Position numbers and translations under genes: made by a program. A DNA stretch of 64,000 bases from Timema cristinae. Lineage: Eukaryota > Arthropoda > Insecta > Phasmatodea > Timematidae. The stretch spans positions 83,616,193 to 83,680,192 of the forward strand of contig JBCFYV010000012.1 of assembly GCA_039000515.1 (NCBI GenBank), given 5' to 3'. Below, piece by piece: positions 32,786 to 45,163 of the stretch (the first letter of the stretch is position 1; each line of letters begins with the position of its first letter). Below the pieces are notes generated by a model that was not told the DNA's origin, made no database searches, and worked only from the letters and a program-made list of their open reading frames with translations.

Positions 32786-34030
32786 TTTTAAGGAAAAGGT
32801 GTCAATGGAGTTGGCTAATGCCACCGTATACTCCTAAATAAAAGGTATATATTCTATTCCTGTGACCATGCTATTTTACAGCTACACAAATACGATGTTT
32901 TGTCAGAGGCCACATCATGTATTCAATAAAGTTACCATATTTTGGGTAAGTAGCCACCATACTTATTAACCCCACCATAATCACCCCAAACTAGTAACGC
33001 CTTTGAAGTGAGTTAAGCAAGGTCGGTTCAAACTAAACCTGAACGGGAAATTAATTTTATCCTTAGGGAGTTTTAAGAATTTCAAGGCCTTTTAAATAAA
33101 GTGGCCACATCACCACACTCAATACAAACTAACTTAACTTGGGACAGTATTTATCATCCGTCACGCAGATAATATTTTCAATTTCCATAATATACAGATG
33201 TTAAGCTGTCTCTCGTGTGGTTAGTAGGCCTACGTGCATGAGAAACTATCCAAAGTAGATAGACTTTATAAATCAAAAGGGAGTTCCTCAAGTATTGTTT
33301 ATACATGGTTTTCATATGGGGGTAACGCGGTAACATCCGCCAAGGATTGGACTTGCAGCTAATCTGTGCAAGACGCCGGACTTGGTCTACCCCTGGAATT
33401 AGACAGTTTATACAAGGCAGGAGGTCAAGGGCTTGACCTCAAGTGAGGAATTGGGCCCCGCAATCAAGGCCCGCCTCGCACCCGCCTAGAACATCGCAAA
33501 AAACACCTAGAGTTCTAGAAAAAAACAGCTGGTCATTACACCACACAAGTGTTCTAGTAGGATACAACCATAAGAAGTTGATGAGCTTTTGGCGTTACTC
33601 AAGGTCCTAGTCTAGCTTCCTTTATTACAGTAAACAATCAAAAGGTAGGTAGGTAAATGGGGGGTACGAGGGGAGGGGGGGAGGGGGGCAAATGTGTTCT
33701 TCTAACGCAACAACACTTAAACTGATGACGGTGCGGAACGCTATTTAACACTTGGTTAGATAAAAAATAAACAAGATGACTGGTTATAAATCTCCTCTGT
33801 CATCAACAGTGAGTACATGGGCGTGATATGTTGGTACTCTACGTTACAAATCAACATAAAAAAAAGCTCATGTAAGAGAAAAACAAAGTCAATTAGGTCA
33901 TGTTGACTGGACTGTTCCAAAAGCCCTGGTTTTCCTTCGTATATTACGTTTCGTTAAATTATGTTTTATTCATCGACAAAGAAAAGGGGAGAGGAGACTG
34001 ATATTTTTTGTTTCTACACGTATGGCCAAC
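32786..34030. other. No gene recognised
   Basis: Apart from a purine-rich run near 33,658-33,690, nothing identifiable. Confidence 0.45.
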
Positions 34031-34034
34031 ATTA

Positions 34035-34272
34035 AATACTTGCAGGTAGCATGTGCAATCCACTAAACTAAGGTTCGCGAGTTTAATTTACAATTACGGC
34101 TGAAAAATGTACCGAATCCCCGGTGAAATTGGGGCTTCCCCTTTCAGAGCAATGAATTAATGGTAGAGAAACTGGGTGTTATGTCTGTTATATAATAATT
34201 TAGTCTGTAAGCCTTGTGCTGATACAATCAGTTTGTTCAGAAAGGGAACGTAAAACACCCAACATTACAATG
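34035..34272 (+). mobile_element. SINE-C copy, plus strand, worn head
   Basis: AACTAAGGTTCGCGAGTTTA corresponds to the box B half of the head; the body has CCGGTGAAATTGGGGCTTCC, CTTTCAGAGCAATGAATTAA and GGTGTTATGTCTGTT. The 5' half of the tRNA-like head is gone. Confidence 0.75.
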
Positions 34273-35285
34273 ATTTTCATTTCATTTTAATAAAAATTCA
34301 CTTAATTTTCATTTAAGATCTAAAAGAAAATTACATAGTTGATTTCATATTATCAAATAAATATATATACAAATAAGTAATACAATTTTAAGTGTTTAAA
34401 TAGTATCTGGATAAATGGGGAGGGGAGGAGTTTTACATTGCGTGGCTACCACAGGCAACGCTGGGTATTTCTGCTAGTATTTAATATTCCTATGTGAGGG
34501 CTGTGGAAATGGGAGTTTTGAAATTTCAATTCTTAAAATAATAAACTACTTTTCAAAGTACAGTATTGAAATATGTCAGCCAAGTATAGGGTCCATCCCA
34601 AAAAGCCATAAAGCTATGACAATTTTTAAATTTCAAAATTAAACACTGAAATATGAAGAGAGGAAGGAATGCTCCCAAAATTTTCCAAAACTAATAGAAA
34701 AAACAAAAACTTTAGGTAGAGCAGAAAATTGAAATTGTTAGTAAATGTAAAGGGACAGCCACCCCCCAAAAAATAGAAGACTACACAAATTTTAAATTTT
34801 AAATAGGGACACAGGAAATGGTTTTGGCTGGAAGTTTCCAATGTATCTTACTTCGTTTCACTTATCTTATCATCGTTCCTAAGCAAAGATACTTGTCAAT
34901 GTTCATTTCTGCATTAATTTTGTGGGATAGGTAATATTTTGTTTAAAAGATTTAGTATATTTTAGTTTATTAAATGCCATAATTGTTTTGAATGTTGAAA
35001 CATTGACAAATAAATAATTACGATGATAATCGAAATGGTGACGTCATTATCAAGAACAATGCGATAAATCAGACACTGACCTTGGACGGTGTCTCGGCGT
35101 TGAGGTTATGTCTGGTTCTCTGATGTGCTTCTCGAATGGAGCTGAAAAAGGTCGATGGTATGCGCACGGGGGGAAGGGGATGATTTCACACTTGCCGCAA
35201 CATTTCTTATAGTAGGATCGCAATGAGAACCTTTTAGAATATGGTTGTATACAAATATTTAAACAAATGCCTCTTTTCATTTAAC
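34273..35285. other. No gene recognised
   Basis: AT-rich. Open frames of 71-76 codons on the minus strand lack motifs. Confidence 0.45.
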
Positions 35286-35289
35286 ATTG

Positions 35290-35515
35290 TGATGATGGAA
35301 TAATTGTGAAAATAACACCCTGGTAGGGATTTGAAACCTGATCGTCCAGATTTAGGTGCTTTCCACTCTACCAACTGAGGTATTCGAGATATCCTCATTG
35401 TCCGTGTGGAGGTACATCAATTCGTTTGAAGGTTTATATAGTGGAGTGACACACTTACAAAGCGGTCCTGGGTAGCTCAGTCGTTAGAGCGATTGGCGTG
35501 TAGAGTCGGGCGACC
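35290..35515. mobile_element. Pair of tRNA-like SINE heads, opposite orientation
   Basis: A minus-strand head at 35,300-35,395 (complement of ACTCTACCAACTGAGGTATT) and a plus-strand head at about 35,462-35,510 (CTGGGTAGCTCAGTCGTTAG) face each other. The second is cut off after the box A half. Confidence 0.6.
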
Positions 35516-37540
35516 ATTTTATATCTATACACAGCTCAATTTGGAACAGCACATCGAAGAAAGCTCACTACAGTTATCTCACAACTGTTAATATTGATAC
35601 CATACATAAATTAACCGCCTTAGAACTTATGGCTTGGTGTATGAATACATTAAATACAATTTAATAGATTGTTGAAATATAAGACACGGCTTACCAAAGC
35701 GATCCTTCTTTACTTCTAAGAGTAAGAGAGAGCTCATTCGTTCAATATAGCATGAGTCATACTACTTACGTTTAGAATAAAAATAGCATTTCTCCTTTTT
35801 TTTTCTAGGTTAAAATAAAAGAGAAATACTATATTCTATGAATACTTCCTGGTTAAGTTACGTCTCTGCCAGATGAATCATGAAATAGAAATACAACATA
35901 TTTATTATTAGCAATTTTCCTGCTATATATTGTGGCTTGTATGGAAATAAGTACAACTGTCAACATTTAATAATACGGCACAATCGTACATACTTCTTCG
36001 TGTATTCTAATATATGTTGGAACAACATTTTCAAAAATAGGTTTTCAGTAAACCACCCTCAAATAGGGTATCCTCAAAAATAAACATATAATTTTGCTAC
36101 ACATAAAGAAAACCACCTTATGTGTAGATTCTAAACAAAATGCTTAAAGCAGTTTTTACTAAATTTAAAATTTTCGAAAATCAGCCAACAATTAATTAAC
36201 CCTAAATTTTTTCTTATTTATAAAATAAAAAAATATATTTTTCTAATTATGTAGAACAGTTTTCAGATATCCAATTTTATTTAGATTGTAAATAAACGTT
36301 TTGAAATATTAATTTGTCTAAGATAGGTCATAAGTGAATTAATTTATTTTTGAAAAATAATCATATATTCTTATATATTATATAAAAAAAACTCCAGCTA
36401 GAAGTTTTAAACAAAATCGTTAAATATGTTTAAGAAAATCGATTTAAAAAAATTAAATCATAAGTAAACTACTTTTAAATGATTTTTTTATTTACCATGA
36501 AAAACACTACCCATATATTTATTTTAAACATAATCGTTTAAACCATTTGCAAAAAGAAAATATATAAAAGAAATGGTCAAAAATAAAACATTAGTAAAAT
36601 AGTCTTAGCTTAAGGGATAGGATCAAAATTTTCGTAAAAATCTTCAAGGAACGGTTAAATATAAAGTTCGATCAAAAGCCATCAAACATTATGGCTCTAG
36701 CCCCAAAGACATCTACGGACAGACAGAATTCAAGACCCACTTTTTTATGTCTGGGAACACATACAACGTAAAGAATAATCATCAAAATACCATCAGATCC
36801 ATACACATATTATTTTCGAGGGGGAGGAATATTGTGTATAGGGGCTAGGGGTTATGGGGTGGGGGTGGGGGTGGGGAGGGGGGAGGTGCCTTGTAATGAA
36901 TTTCTCTAATAGAGATGCAAATAATTATGTCAACATTAATATCTTCTTGAAGAATTTTAGGGTTTTAAAAAATATAATTGAGGTTGTAGGGGCTGTGAAT
37001 TTTATAATAGACCTACTCGTGTAACCTATGGCGATAATATTTAAGGTCGACACCTAATTGAAAATAGACAGTCTCACGCTGGGGTATACCTTAAGGTGCT
37101 AGAACATTCAAGAAGAAATTCACAAGTGCCAGAGACCAACTGGTTTTATAACGTTCCTGAGTGGAGCCGTCAGGCAGTAGGAGAACAAAGAGGGGACGAA
37201 GAAAATACAAATACCAATACAATTTTAACTATGAACCCCATATTAAATTACACTATTCGATATACAAAGTTTCATTCTATAGTGATATTCAAGCTAACTT
37301 TCGTTTTCTTATGTGTAAATTCTGACTTTTAAATTAAAAAGTTTGACTTCTGAACTATATTTTTAAGTCAATATAATATGTATAGAGAAATATAAAATAG
37401 TTTGGTATTGATTCCGGCGAACACCAAACTCGTGTTCTGTTGAAGGTTATGCCAATATTTAATCCAAGTGCAACATATTTTGGTCACTAGCTCAGCAACA
37501 TAGGCATAGTGGCCATTCTATAGTTTTAACATCCCTAAAA
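35516..37540. other. AT-rich interval, no gene seen
   Basis: A G-rich run lies at about 36,855-36,890. The segment around 36,650-36,750 resembles 41,640-41,720 (ACAGACAGAATTCAAGACCC against AAACAGAATAATGTGAAACC, each followed by ACTTTTT), probably an old dispersed repeat. Confidence 0.4.
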
Positions 37541-37544
37541 CATA

Positions 37545-37880
37545 GTTCAATTATCTTAAAAAGATGTTTTGTGTCCATTTAAAAAATACATTTATTTGTC
37601 TCTAGCCATTGATTTTGAGCTCAGATATGATAGTTATTGTTAAAGTCTCTGAAAATGAGCTTATTTAGTCTTTATATTTATTTTAAAAATATTATTAAAT
37701 TTAAATTGTAAGGTTTTTATGCCTTAAAGAACATGTGATACCTTTTACCTCCATTTTGGCGTGTACTATATTTTTGTAAATAACAAACCACTTTTAAAAC
37801 AACGTGATATTTCTGGACGTATGCAATATGGCTCATTTCCCTGATAGGCGCCCTCTCCACTACTCCCACCTTGTTGGTAG
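37545..37880. repeat. Old dispersed repeat, copy 2
   Basis: Parallel to 20,340-20,690: TCTAGCCATTGATTTTGAGC and later TCTGGACGTATGCAATATGG. No coding signal. Confidence 0.4.
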
Positions 37881-38920
37881 GTATTAAACATGTTCTGGGA
37901 ATATTTTTATAGATTATTCAGGTTTTCAAACAACTTCCAGCTAACCGAGTAGTTACACTTTACAAGAGATAAACATGCACAGTACGTTCTTATTCTAAAT
38001 CTTTAAAATACGCTTTTAAAACTTTGAATAGCAGTTTCAGTGACCAAATCAAATCTTAAATTTGTTTCCCTTCTCTCATTTAACTTCTGTTTTTTTTTTC
38101 ATTTACTGCTGCTTGAAACAAATTTCACCTGTTTAAGGTCACACCAGTGATTAACAAGTTGATTTCAAAATTTGTAATAAGTATTCATCCATTAAATATA
38201 ATCATCTATAGTCAAACATGAAAAGAGCAATTGACAAAAACAAAACAAATTGTATTCTTCCATCAGTCATTGCGTCATTGATGTCGAAGGACATGTATTG
38301 ATAATAGTGATGGAGGACGATACAAAGACGATGATGAGACAAAAGATCATAATTATGTCTAAACTTTCTGTTTTAAATCGAGTGTGCCCCCTCCCCTTCC
38401 CGTCACCCCCTAAAAATGTAGTTAGCCTTGGTGAGGTCATAAATGCCCCTGTATGTGTGAGTATGTAATCAATTGCTCATAGAGCGAGAAGATGAATAAA
38501 CACGTATTGGGAATTACAAGTAGACTCAAGGTAACGTGGATTTTCAATTTCACGCTCCGGGCGACCTTCGTACCGCCGGCAAAAAACATTACCATAAGAA
38601 GAAATATGATGTATTCTGTGTGGTTTGTTTGGCATAGAAAAACTCATACTTTGGACGTACAATGCCCAACAGTGCTTGAAAATGAGTTATAGTGCATAAC
38701 AATGCCTGATAATGTCTGACAATTTCATTCATAAGATAGACCTAAATATTATTATAAATATAATATACTAATTAAGTAGCGGCTCATGGGTGGATGCAAA
38801 ACAAGTAGTGCTTGGTAAACTCTACTCCCTCTAATTCCGTATCAAATTTGACTTTTAAATCCATTAAACATACATTTGATTATTACATTATTGTGTGTGG
38901 TTGGTCAAATTTAAACGATT
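37881..38920. other. No gene recognised
   Basis: Overlapping frames on both strands at 38,477-38,692 lack any family resemblance. Confidence 0.45.
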
Positions 38921-38924
38921 AAGG

Positions 38925-38984
38925 AATAGTTTACTAGTTTAGTCCTGTTTGCTCTGGCAATAACTCACGAGCCGATGGTGGGAG
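38925..38984 (+). repeat. Outlying unit of the 71-bp minisatellite
   Basis: TAGTTTACTAGTTTAGTCCTG, TTTGCTCTGGCAATAACTCA and CGAGCCGATGGT follow the order of the 71-bp unit, but the match is weak. It is separated from the main array by a SINE-C copy. Confidence 0.6.
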
Positions 38985-39228
38985 GTCCGACATCTTAGCT
39001 CAGTCGCTAGCATGTCTGCCTCCTAAGCTAAGGCTCCCAGGTTCAATTCCTGGCATGGTTGATTAAGTTATCATTGGTGAAATGTGGGTTTCCCCCTTCA
39101 CAGCGATGAATGGCTGGGGGCTGGATGTTGTGTCTGTTGTAGATTTAAATTAGTTTATAAGGTGGGTCTTTATATAATCAGTTGATTTAGAAAATAAATT
39201 TTAAATACCTCAAATAAATAATTGAAAA
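38985..39228 (+). mobile_element. SINE-C, best-preserved copy
   Basis: The tRNA-like head reads TTAGCTCAGTCGCTAGCATG (box A) and CCCAGGTTCAATTCCTGGCA (box B). The body reads ATCATTGGTGAAATGTGGGT, TTCCCCCTTCACAGCGATGA and GGATGTTGTGTCTGTTG, and it ends TACCTCAAATAAATAATTG. It sits inside the edge of the 71-bp minisatellite. Confidence 0.9.
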
Positions 39229-39235
39229 ATGATAT

Positions 39236-40905
39236 TGACAGGACAGTTTAATAATATAGCCCGGTAAAGCCATGCTTACCCTGGCAACAACCCACGAACC
39301 AATATTGTGAGAACAGTTTACTAGTACAGTCTCGTCAATCCTTGTTTGTCCTAGCAACAACACCATGAACTGCCACTGAGAAGACAGTTTACTAGTACAG
39401 TCTCGTCAATCCTTGTTTGTTCTAGCAACAACAGCATGAACTTCCAGTGAAAAGACAGTTTACTAGTACAGTCCTGTCAATCCTTGTTTGTCCTAGCAAC
39501 AACACCATGAACTGCCAGTGAGAAGACAGTTTACTAGTACAGTCGTGTCAATCCTTGTTTGTTCTAGCAACAACAGCATGAACTTCCAGTGAAAAGACAG
39601 TTTACTAGTACAGTCCTGTCAATCCTTGTTTGTCCTAGCAACAACACCATGAACTGCCAGTGAGAAGACAGTTTACTAGTACAGTCTCGTCAATCATTGT
39701 TTGTCCTAACAACAACAGCATGAACTTCAGTGAAAAGACAGTTTACTAGTACAGTCCTGTCAATCCTTGTTTGTCCTAGCAACAACACCATGAACTGCCA
39801 GTGAACAGACAGTTTACTAGTACAGTCCTGTCAATCCTTGTTTGTCCTTGCAACAACACCATGAACTGCCAGTGAAAAGACAGTTTACTAGTACAGTCCT
39901 GTCAATCCTTGTTTGTCCTAGCAACAACACCATGAACTGCCAGTGAGAAGACAGTTTACGAGTACAGTCTCGACAATCCTTGTTTGTCCTAGCAACAACA
40001 CCATGAACTGCCAGTGAAAAGACAGTTTACTAGTACAGTCCTGTCAATCCTTGTTTGTTCTAGCAACAACAGCATGAACTTCCAGTGAAAAGACAGTTTA
40101 CTAGTACAGTCCTGTCAATCCTTGTTTGTCCTAGCAACAACACCATGAACTGCCAGTGAGAAGACAGTTTACTAGTACAGTCTCGTCAATCATTGTTTGT
40201 CCTAACAACAACAGCATGAACTTCCAGTGAAAAGACAGTTTACTAGTACAGTCCTGTCAATCCTTGTTTGTCCTAGCAACAACACCATGAACTGCCAGTG
40301 AACAGACAGTTTACTAGTACAGTCCTGTCAATCCTTGTTTGTCCTTGCAACAACACCATGAACTGCCAGTGAAAAGACAGTTTACTAGTACAGTCCTGTC
40401 AATCCTTGTTTGTCCTAGCAACAACACCATGAACTGCCAGTGAGAAGACAGTTTACGAGTACAGTCTCGACAATCCTTGTTTGTCCTAGCAACAACACCA
40501 TGAACTGCCAGTGAGAAGACAGTTTACGAGTACAGTCCTGTCAATCCTTGTTTGTCCTAGCAACTACACCATTAACTGCCACTGAGAAGACAGTTTACGA
40601 GTACAGTCGTGTCAATCCTTGTTTGTCCTAGCAACGACACCATGAACTGCCAGTGAGAAGACAGTTTACGAGTACAGTCCTGTCAATCCTTGTTTGTCCT
40701 AGCAACAACACCATGAACTGCCAGTGAGAAGACAGTTTACGAGTACAGTCCTGTCAATCCTTGTTTGTCCTAGCAACAACACCATGAACTGCCAGTGAGA
40801 AGACAGTTTACTAGTACAGTCGTGTCAATCCTTGTTTGTCCTAGCAACAACACCATGAACTGCCAGTGAGAGGACAGTTTACTAGTACAGTCGTGTCTAA
40901 CGTTG
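39236..40905 (+). repeat. 71-bp minisatellite with higher-order structure
   Basis: About 23 tandem units of 71 bp: GAAGACAGTTTACTAGTACA, GTCCTGTCAATCCTTGTTTG, TCCTAGCAACAACACCATGA, ACTGCCAGTGA. Variant units (CTCGTCAATCATTGTTTGTC; GTGAACAGACAG; TTTGTCCTTGCAAC) occur twice in the same order about 496-497 bp apart (for example near 39,685 and 40,181), so a seven-unit block was duplicated as a whole. The first unit is diverged. No coding capacity. Confidence 0.95.
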
Positions 40906-42785
40906 CTTGTCATATGATTAATGTTATTAATATTATTTAAGAGATGACCTTGATATATACTTTTAAAAGGTTATTTGTTTGACTATTCGACTCTCTATAC
41001 TCACTTAATCCCTCATATATTAACTGAGGTACCTTACCATGTCCCTGGACGACTGATAATACAGATAACCAATTTGCAAAAGTAAAATTTTAACTAAATC
41101 AAATGTATTTTATATTTATTGAATTGACCTCAAGTAACCATAAAACCTTTAGTTAAAATATATACTCATTAAAAGAATACTTTTCCAGTATTTTAAAATT
41201 AAAAGGATTGTCTGACACAATCGTACATTGTTTCACAATATTAGTCTTGAGTTTGTGGATTCATTTTCAAAAATTGGCTACCAGCAAACTACACTCAAAT
41301 TATTATTTTAGAAAAAACCCAACATTCATTCTTTTTATCATAAAATCACTTGTCGGATACACATTTTGAATCAAATCGTTAAATGCTCTTGTTTTTAAAT
41401 TTAAATGTTTAAAATCAGTTAGAGGTAAACTACCCTTATATATGTTCCTCCAAAAAACGAGATCTACATAAAATTTAGAATATGAAACACTCTCAACTTA
41501 AAAAAAAAATTGTTTGAATGATTTTTGAGATATTCCTAAATGTTCACAAGTCAATAATTAGTAAAATACCCTTAATTTTATATTTAGAAACAAAATAACA
41601 GTTTGGCCTTCATATATGATTTCAAACGATCTAAATATCAAGTTTGAACGAAGTTAGTAAATCGTTTTGGCCGTAGCCCAGACATATTCAAGAAACAAAC
41701 AGAATAATGTGAAACCCACTTTTTATAGTTCTGCAGAAAACTAAAAGTTAAGACTCCTCATAATATCGAGATCAAAAATGTTTATGATTAAAACAATTTA
41801 TTTGTAATTTTGATAAATTAAAAATCCAATTTAATATGTAAAGTAAATAAAAATATTATTGAAAGTCGTTACATAAAAATATGTAGGGTCTACCATGAAA
41901 ATATAAATTAAACGAGTTAATCAATTATTTCAAGAGAGGGTACTTTTAACCACACCAAACTGAAAATAATTAATTGGGAAATACATAAATATTAACAATT
42001 AATGACGATACTATCCTTTCTATGCGCTCTACCATAAACCTATACAATAAAATATTTGAAGAAACAAATGATACCTAGTCCATTAAATTAAGATAAAATA
42101 TATATGAAAAGGGCCAAGTTAAATTACGCAAAGCAGAGTCTTGCAAATAAAATTAAACATTACCAAAATATAATAAATGCTTTGACATAACATTGAGTTA
42201 GGTTAGCACAAGAAAACCGTCAACTAAGTTACAAATATTTTTAGGGAAATTGTTAGATATACTTGAGCTATGTTTGGGAACAACATTAATCATGCATGCA
42301 GGGCCGTATTAACAGCATTTTGAGCGCTTGGCAAAATAATGCTCTTGGGCAAACTACCCACTCATTCACGGGAATAAAAAAAATGTAAATGGTTGATAAA
42401 ATTAAACCTTTAGATTCATTGGTACTTTCAACAAAGTCAATGTTTAGACATAGAAAAAACAATAACATGTGAAGTGAGGATTACTTAACATAAACTTTTC
42501 AACATAATCAGCCTTGAAAAACATATACATTTCAATATATAAATAATAATTAATTGATAGATTGATCAATATGGATTGATAAATAATTTATTAATAATCA
42601 GCACAAATGTTTGCGAATTTTCTTTATTGAAAATTGTTTCCTAATTGGCTCGAGGTCATTGGTCTTCAAAATATCAGTTTTTATATATTATTCATTAAAT
42701 ATTATCTAGATTAATAATATCTCATGGGCTCTTTTCTATTACTAAATTAAGTTATTCTTTTAAATTATTTTATAAGTATATTCAA
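40906..42785. other. AT-rich interval, no gene seen
   Basis: No coding or structured element is recognised beyond the possible dispersed repeat noted around 41,640-41,720. Confidence 0.45.
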
Positions 42786-42789
42786 ACTG

Positions 42790-42792
42790 ATG

Positions 42793-42844
<52 letters not shown>
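42790..42844 (+). repeat. (AAT)n microsatellite
   Basis: An uninterrupted trinucleotide repeat. The sequence before it does not show the SINE tail, so it appears independent of the SINEs. Confidence 0.95.
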
Positions 42845-42846
<2 letters not shown>

Positions 42847-42924
42847 CAGTTGGTGATAGATTTGCCCGGTCGCATTGCTTCTAGAATAGTAGGATTCAAG
42901 TAACATCAATAGCTCTGAATTGAA

Positions 42925-43400
42925 TGAAAAAACACACATCTCTCTGCACAATTAATGGAAGAAACTTACATCTCTCTGCACAGTTATTGATTAAATAAAC
43001 ATACATATCTCTGCACAGTAATCAAATGAAGAAACATTTATCTCTCTGCACAATTAATGGAAGAAACTTACATCTCTCTGCACAATTTATTGAAGAAACA
43101 TACATATATCTGCTCATTTGGTGGAAGTAACGTTCCTTTCCTCTTTAATATTAATGTAGATAACATTCCTTTCTCTGACCATTATTGCAAGTTTTGTCAA
43201 TCTTAATTAACCTTTAATGTATGTCTGATCTATTTCTCTGGCCATTAATGCAGGCTAAATCCATGTATATGACAATTGATATAAATAATATAACTTTTTC
43301 TGACCATTGATACAAATAACATCAATCTTAATCAAACATTGATCGAAGTAACATCCATCTCTTTGCACCATTAAGCCAAGAAACATCTACCAAGTTCCTC
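42925..43400 (+). repeat. Degenerate minisatellite, about 40-45 bp
   Basis: Units built around GAAACTTACATCTCTCTGCA and CAATTAATGGAA repeat five to six times with good similarity to about 43,115. They then fade into more diverged versions (CATTCCTTTCTCTGACCATT, TCCATCTCTTTGCACCATTA). Confidence 0.8.
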
Positions 43401-43449
43401 AGATCTGTATCAAAGGTGACAATGTTTGATGAGAGACGAGTTGAGGTCT

Positions 43450-43625
43450 TCTCTCTAATCCCCGTCTGATAAGTGGGCGTGACTCCTCGTGACTGGGCGA
43501 GGTCACCGGCTGGAATCATCCCGCTCTGCGTCGAGAGTTCAGGGTTCAATTCCAAGGTGAACCATCGTGTGGACATTCACTTGAGTGAACCCCAGAGGAC
43601 AAGGCCACCCACTTGTGGTAAACAC
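43450..43625 (+). mobile_element. tRNA-like SINE, unassigned family
   Basis: A GTGACTGGGCGAGGTCACC region precedes a box B-like AGGGTTCAATTCCAAGGTG. The following GTGAACCCCAGAGGACAAGG body does not match families A to D. Overlapping frames on both strands here are chance. Confidence 0.5.
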
Positions 43626-43896
43626 ATCATTTTCAGTAAAGGATTATTCCTTATGTTCCCTACTCAACTACTGGTAGGATTAGGTGGGTGGTTGACGCCT
43701 GTGACTCTGACTTGCATAGGCCAGGAATTAATCCGCAATTTAAGAGGTTCCAAAATTTCCTCGGGAAGAGAAGGGGGAAGCTCAATCAAAAGGAGGGGTT
43801 AGAATGATTTTGAAATTTGGATTACTCTACAATCTATCTGAAGAAGGTAACACTTTTTTTCTGCCTTTAGTTGCCAAAATTTATAGTTAGAAATTA

Positions 43897-44064
43897 ATGG
43901 GAACTGTAATTTAGAAAATACAATCTTATCGTTTGGTCAAAATTGGAAAAATGTCTCTCTATAACCGGTGTCATCTCATAATGGGAACTGTAGTTTAGAA
44001 AATACAATCTTATCTTTTGGTCAAAATTGTAAAAATGTCTCTCTATAACCGGTATCATCTCATA
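43897..44064 (+). repeat. 84-bp tandem duplication
   Basis: ATGGGAACTGTAATTTAGAA through CTATAACCGGTGTCATCTCA (43,897-43,980) is repeated immediately at 43,981-44,064 with a few changes. Confidence 0.9.
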
Positions 44065-44509
44065 AGTATTGATACTATCGATCAAAATTGACAACTTCAT
44101 ATTACATGATTTGACGTATGAGAACATATGAAAGTAGTTTTAGTAGCTTTTGTAACTGTCAGAAACCTCCTCCCTACCGTGTTCTTATAATCGCAAAACT
44201 GTGATTCAGAAATAACCTTGAGACATAAACTTGACTTGAACCAAATGTATCTTGTTCAGTATTGTGACAATAGTAGCAAATTATGTTGGACGTATTAGAA
44301 AAGACGTAAACATTAAATTCTTTATTTTAAAATGTGAACATGTATACATTTTGCCATACACGCTTTATTATTTAACGTTAATTCAAAATTACATACAAAC
44401 TAATTTATAGTCCTTTCATGAAATTAAATTTTTATTTTTTATCTATATGAGGGATTAAACGTGGACTTTATGAACGCAATGATTATATCAGAACACGAGA
44501 ATTTCTATG
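44065..44509. other. No gene recognised
   Basis: Nothing identifiable. Confidence 0.4.
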
Positions 44510-44745
44510 CGTGAGAGCGAAAAGGCCAACTAATTTAATTTTGCAGGGAAGGGTGTTTTCACATACCTTCCAGGGTTGTTTTACATGGCACACTCGACAT
44601 GGAACAATCGGCTTTACTTTACCTCCGCAGGAAGTTGTGCTACATATTTTATCACTCAAGAAAAGTATTTTTACCATGAATATTTGAACATATGAATATC
44701 GAATCCTGAGGCGAACCTTCTACCTTAAGCCACCGAGGTCAACTA
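44510..44745 (-). pseudogene. Dispersed repeat with Cys-rich coding trace, copy 2
   Basis: On the minus strand an open frame reads DKICSTTSCGGKVKPIVPC, then RVCHVKQPWKVCENTLPCK. The C-x2-C and C-x5-C spacing suggests a small zinc-binding motif. It could be a relic of the Cys-rich C-terminal domain of a piggyBac-type transposase, but the match is loose and no DDE region is near. The same DNA occurs, more decayed, at 3,480-3,665. Both copies are followed by a tRNA-like box B segment. Function is not assigned. Confidence 0.35.
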
Positions 44746-44989
44746 TGTAAATTCTATAAAGTGTGGTCAAAATATATTGAAAGATATTAAAAACAGTACC
44801 ATATAAAGAAAAATTAAAACCTGAAAAGTGAAGTCAATTTAAGAGCTTTTGGGCTTGCGCACCAATTCCATACCACTGAGTTTGTCTTGTTCAATGTGAT
44901 ACTTTACTTCATTACTGTTTACAGCCTGTAGCGTGAGTCAGTTTTTTATTCAAGCTATATATTTTTCACTGCCGGCTTGCTAGGCCTGT

Positions 44990-45163
44990 CGTAGTTTCAT
45001 ATGCCTTAAATTATAGCTAAGAAAGGCACAACATCCAGTCCCCAGCCATCAATTCACCACTGTAAAAGGGTAAATCCACATTTCATTAATGATAAATTGA
45101 TTAAAAATGCTGGGAATCAAACCTGGGGCCCTTAGTTCAGTAGATAGACACGACTTCCTGGGT
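44990..45163 (-). mobile_element. SINE-C copy, minus strand
   Basis: The complement of the body (GGCACAACATCCAGTCCCCA, GCCATCAATTCACCACTGT) leads into the box B complement (GGGAATCAAACCTGGGGCCC) and head (TTAGTTCAGTAGATAGACAC). It abuts the outer end of the giant inverted repeat. Confidence 0.82.

Noticed and set aside
38985..39060. Functional tRNA gene
   Set aside because: Boxes A and B are good, but the sequence runs into the SINE-C body, and several copies with the same body exist in the window.
43473..43802. 109-codon plus-strand frame
   Set aside because: It runs through a tRNA-like SINE head and has a competing minus-strand frame; no recognised motif.
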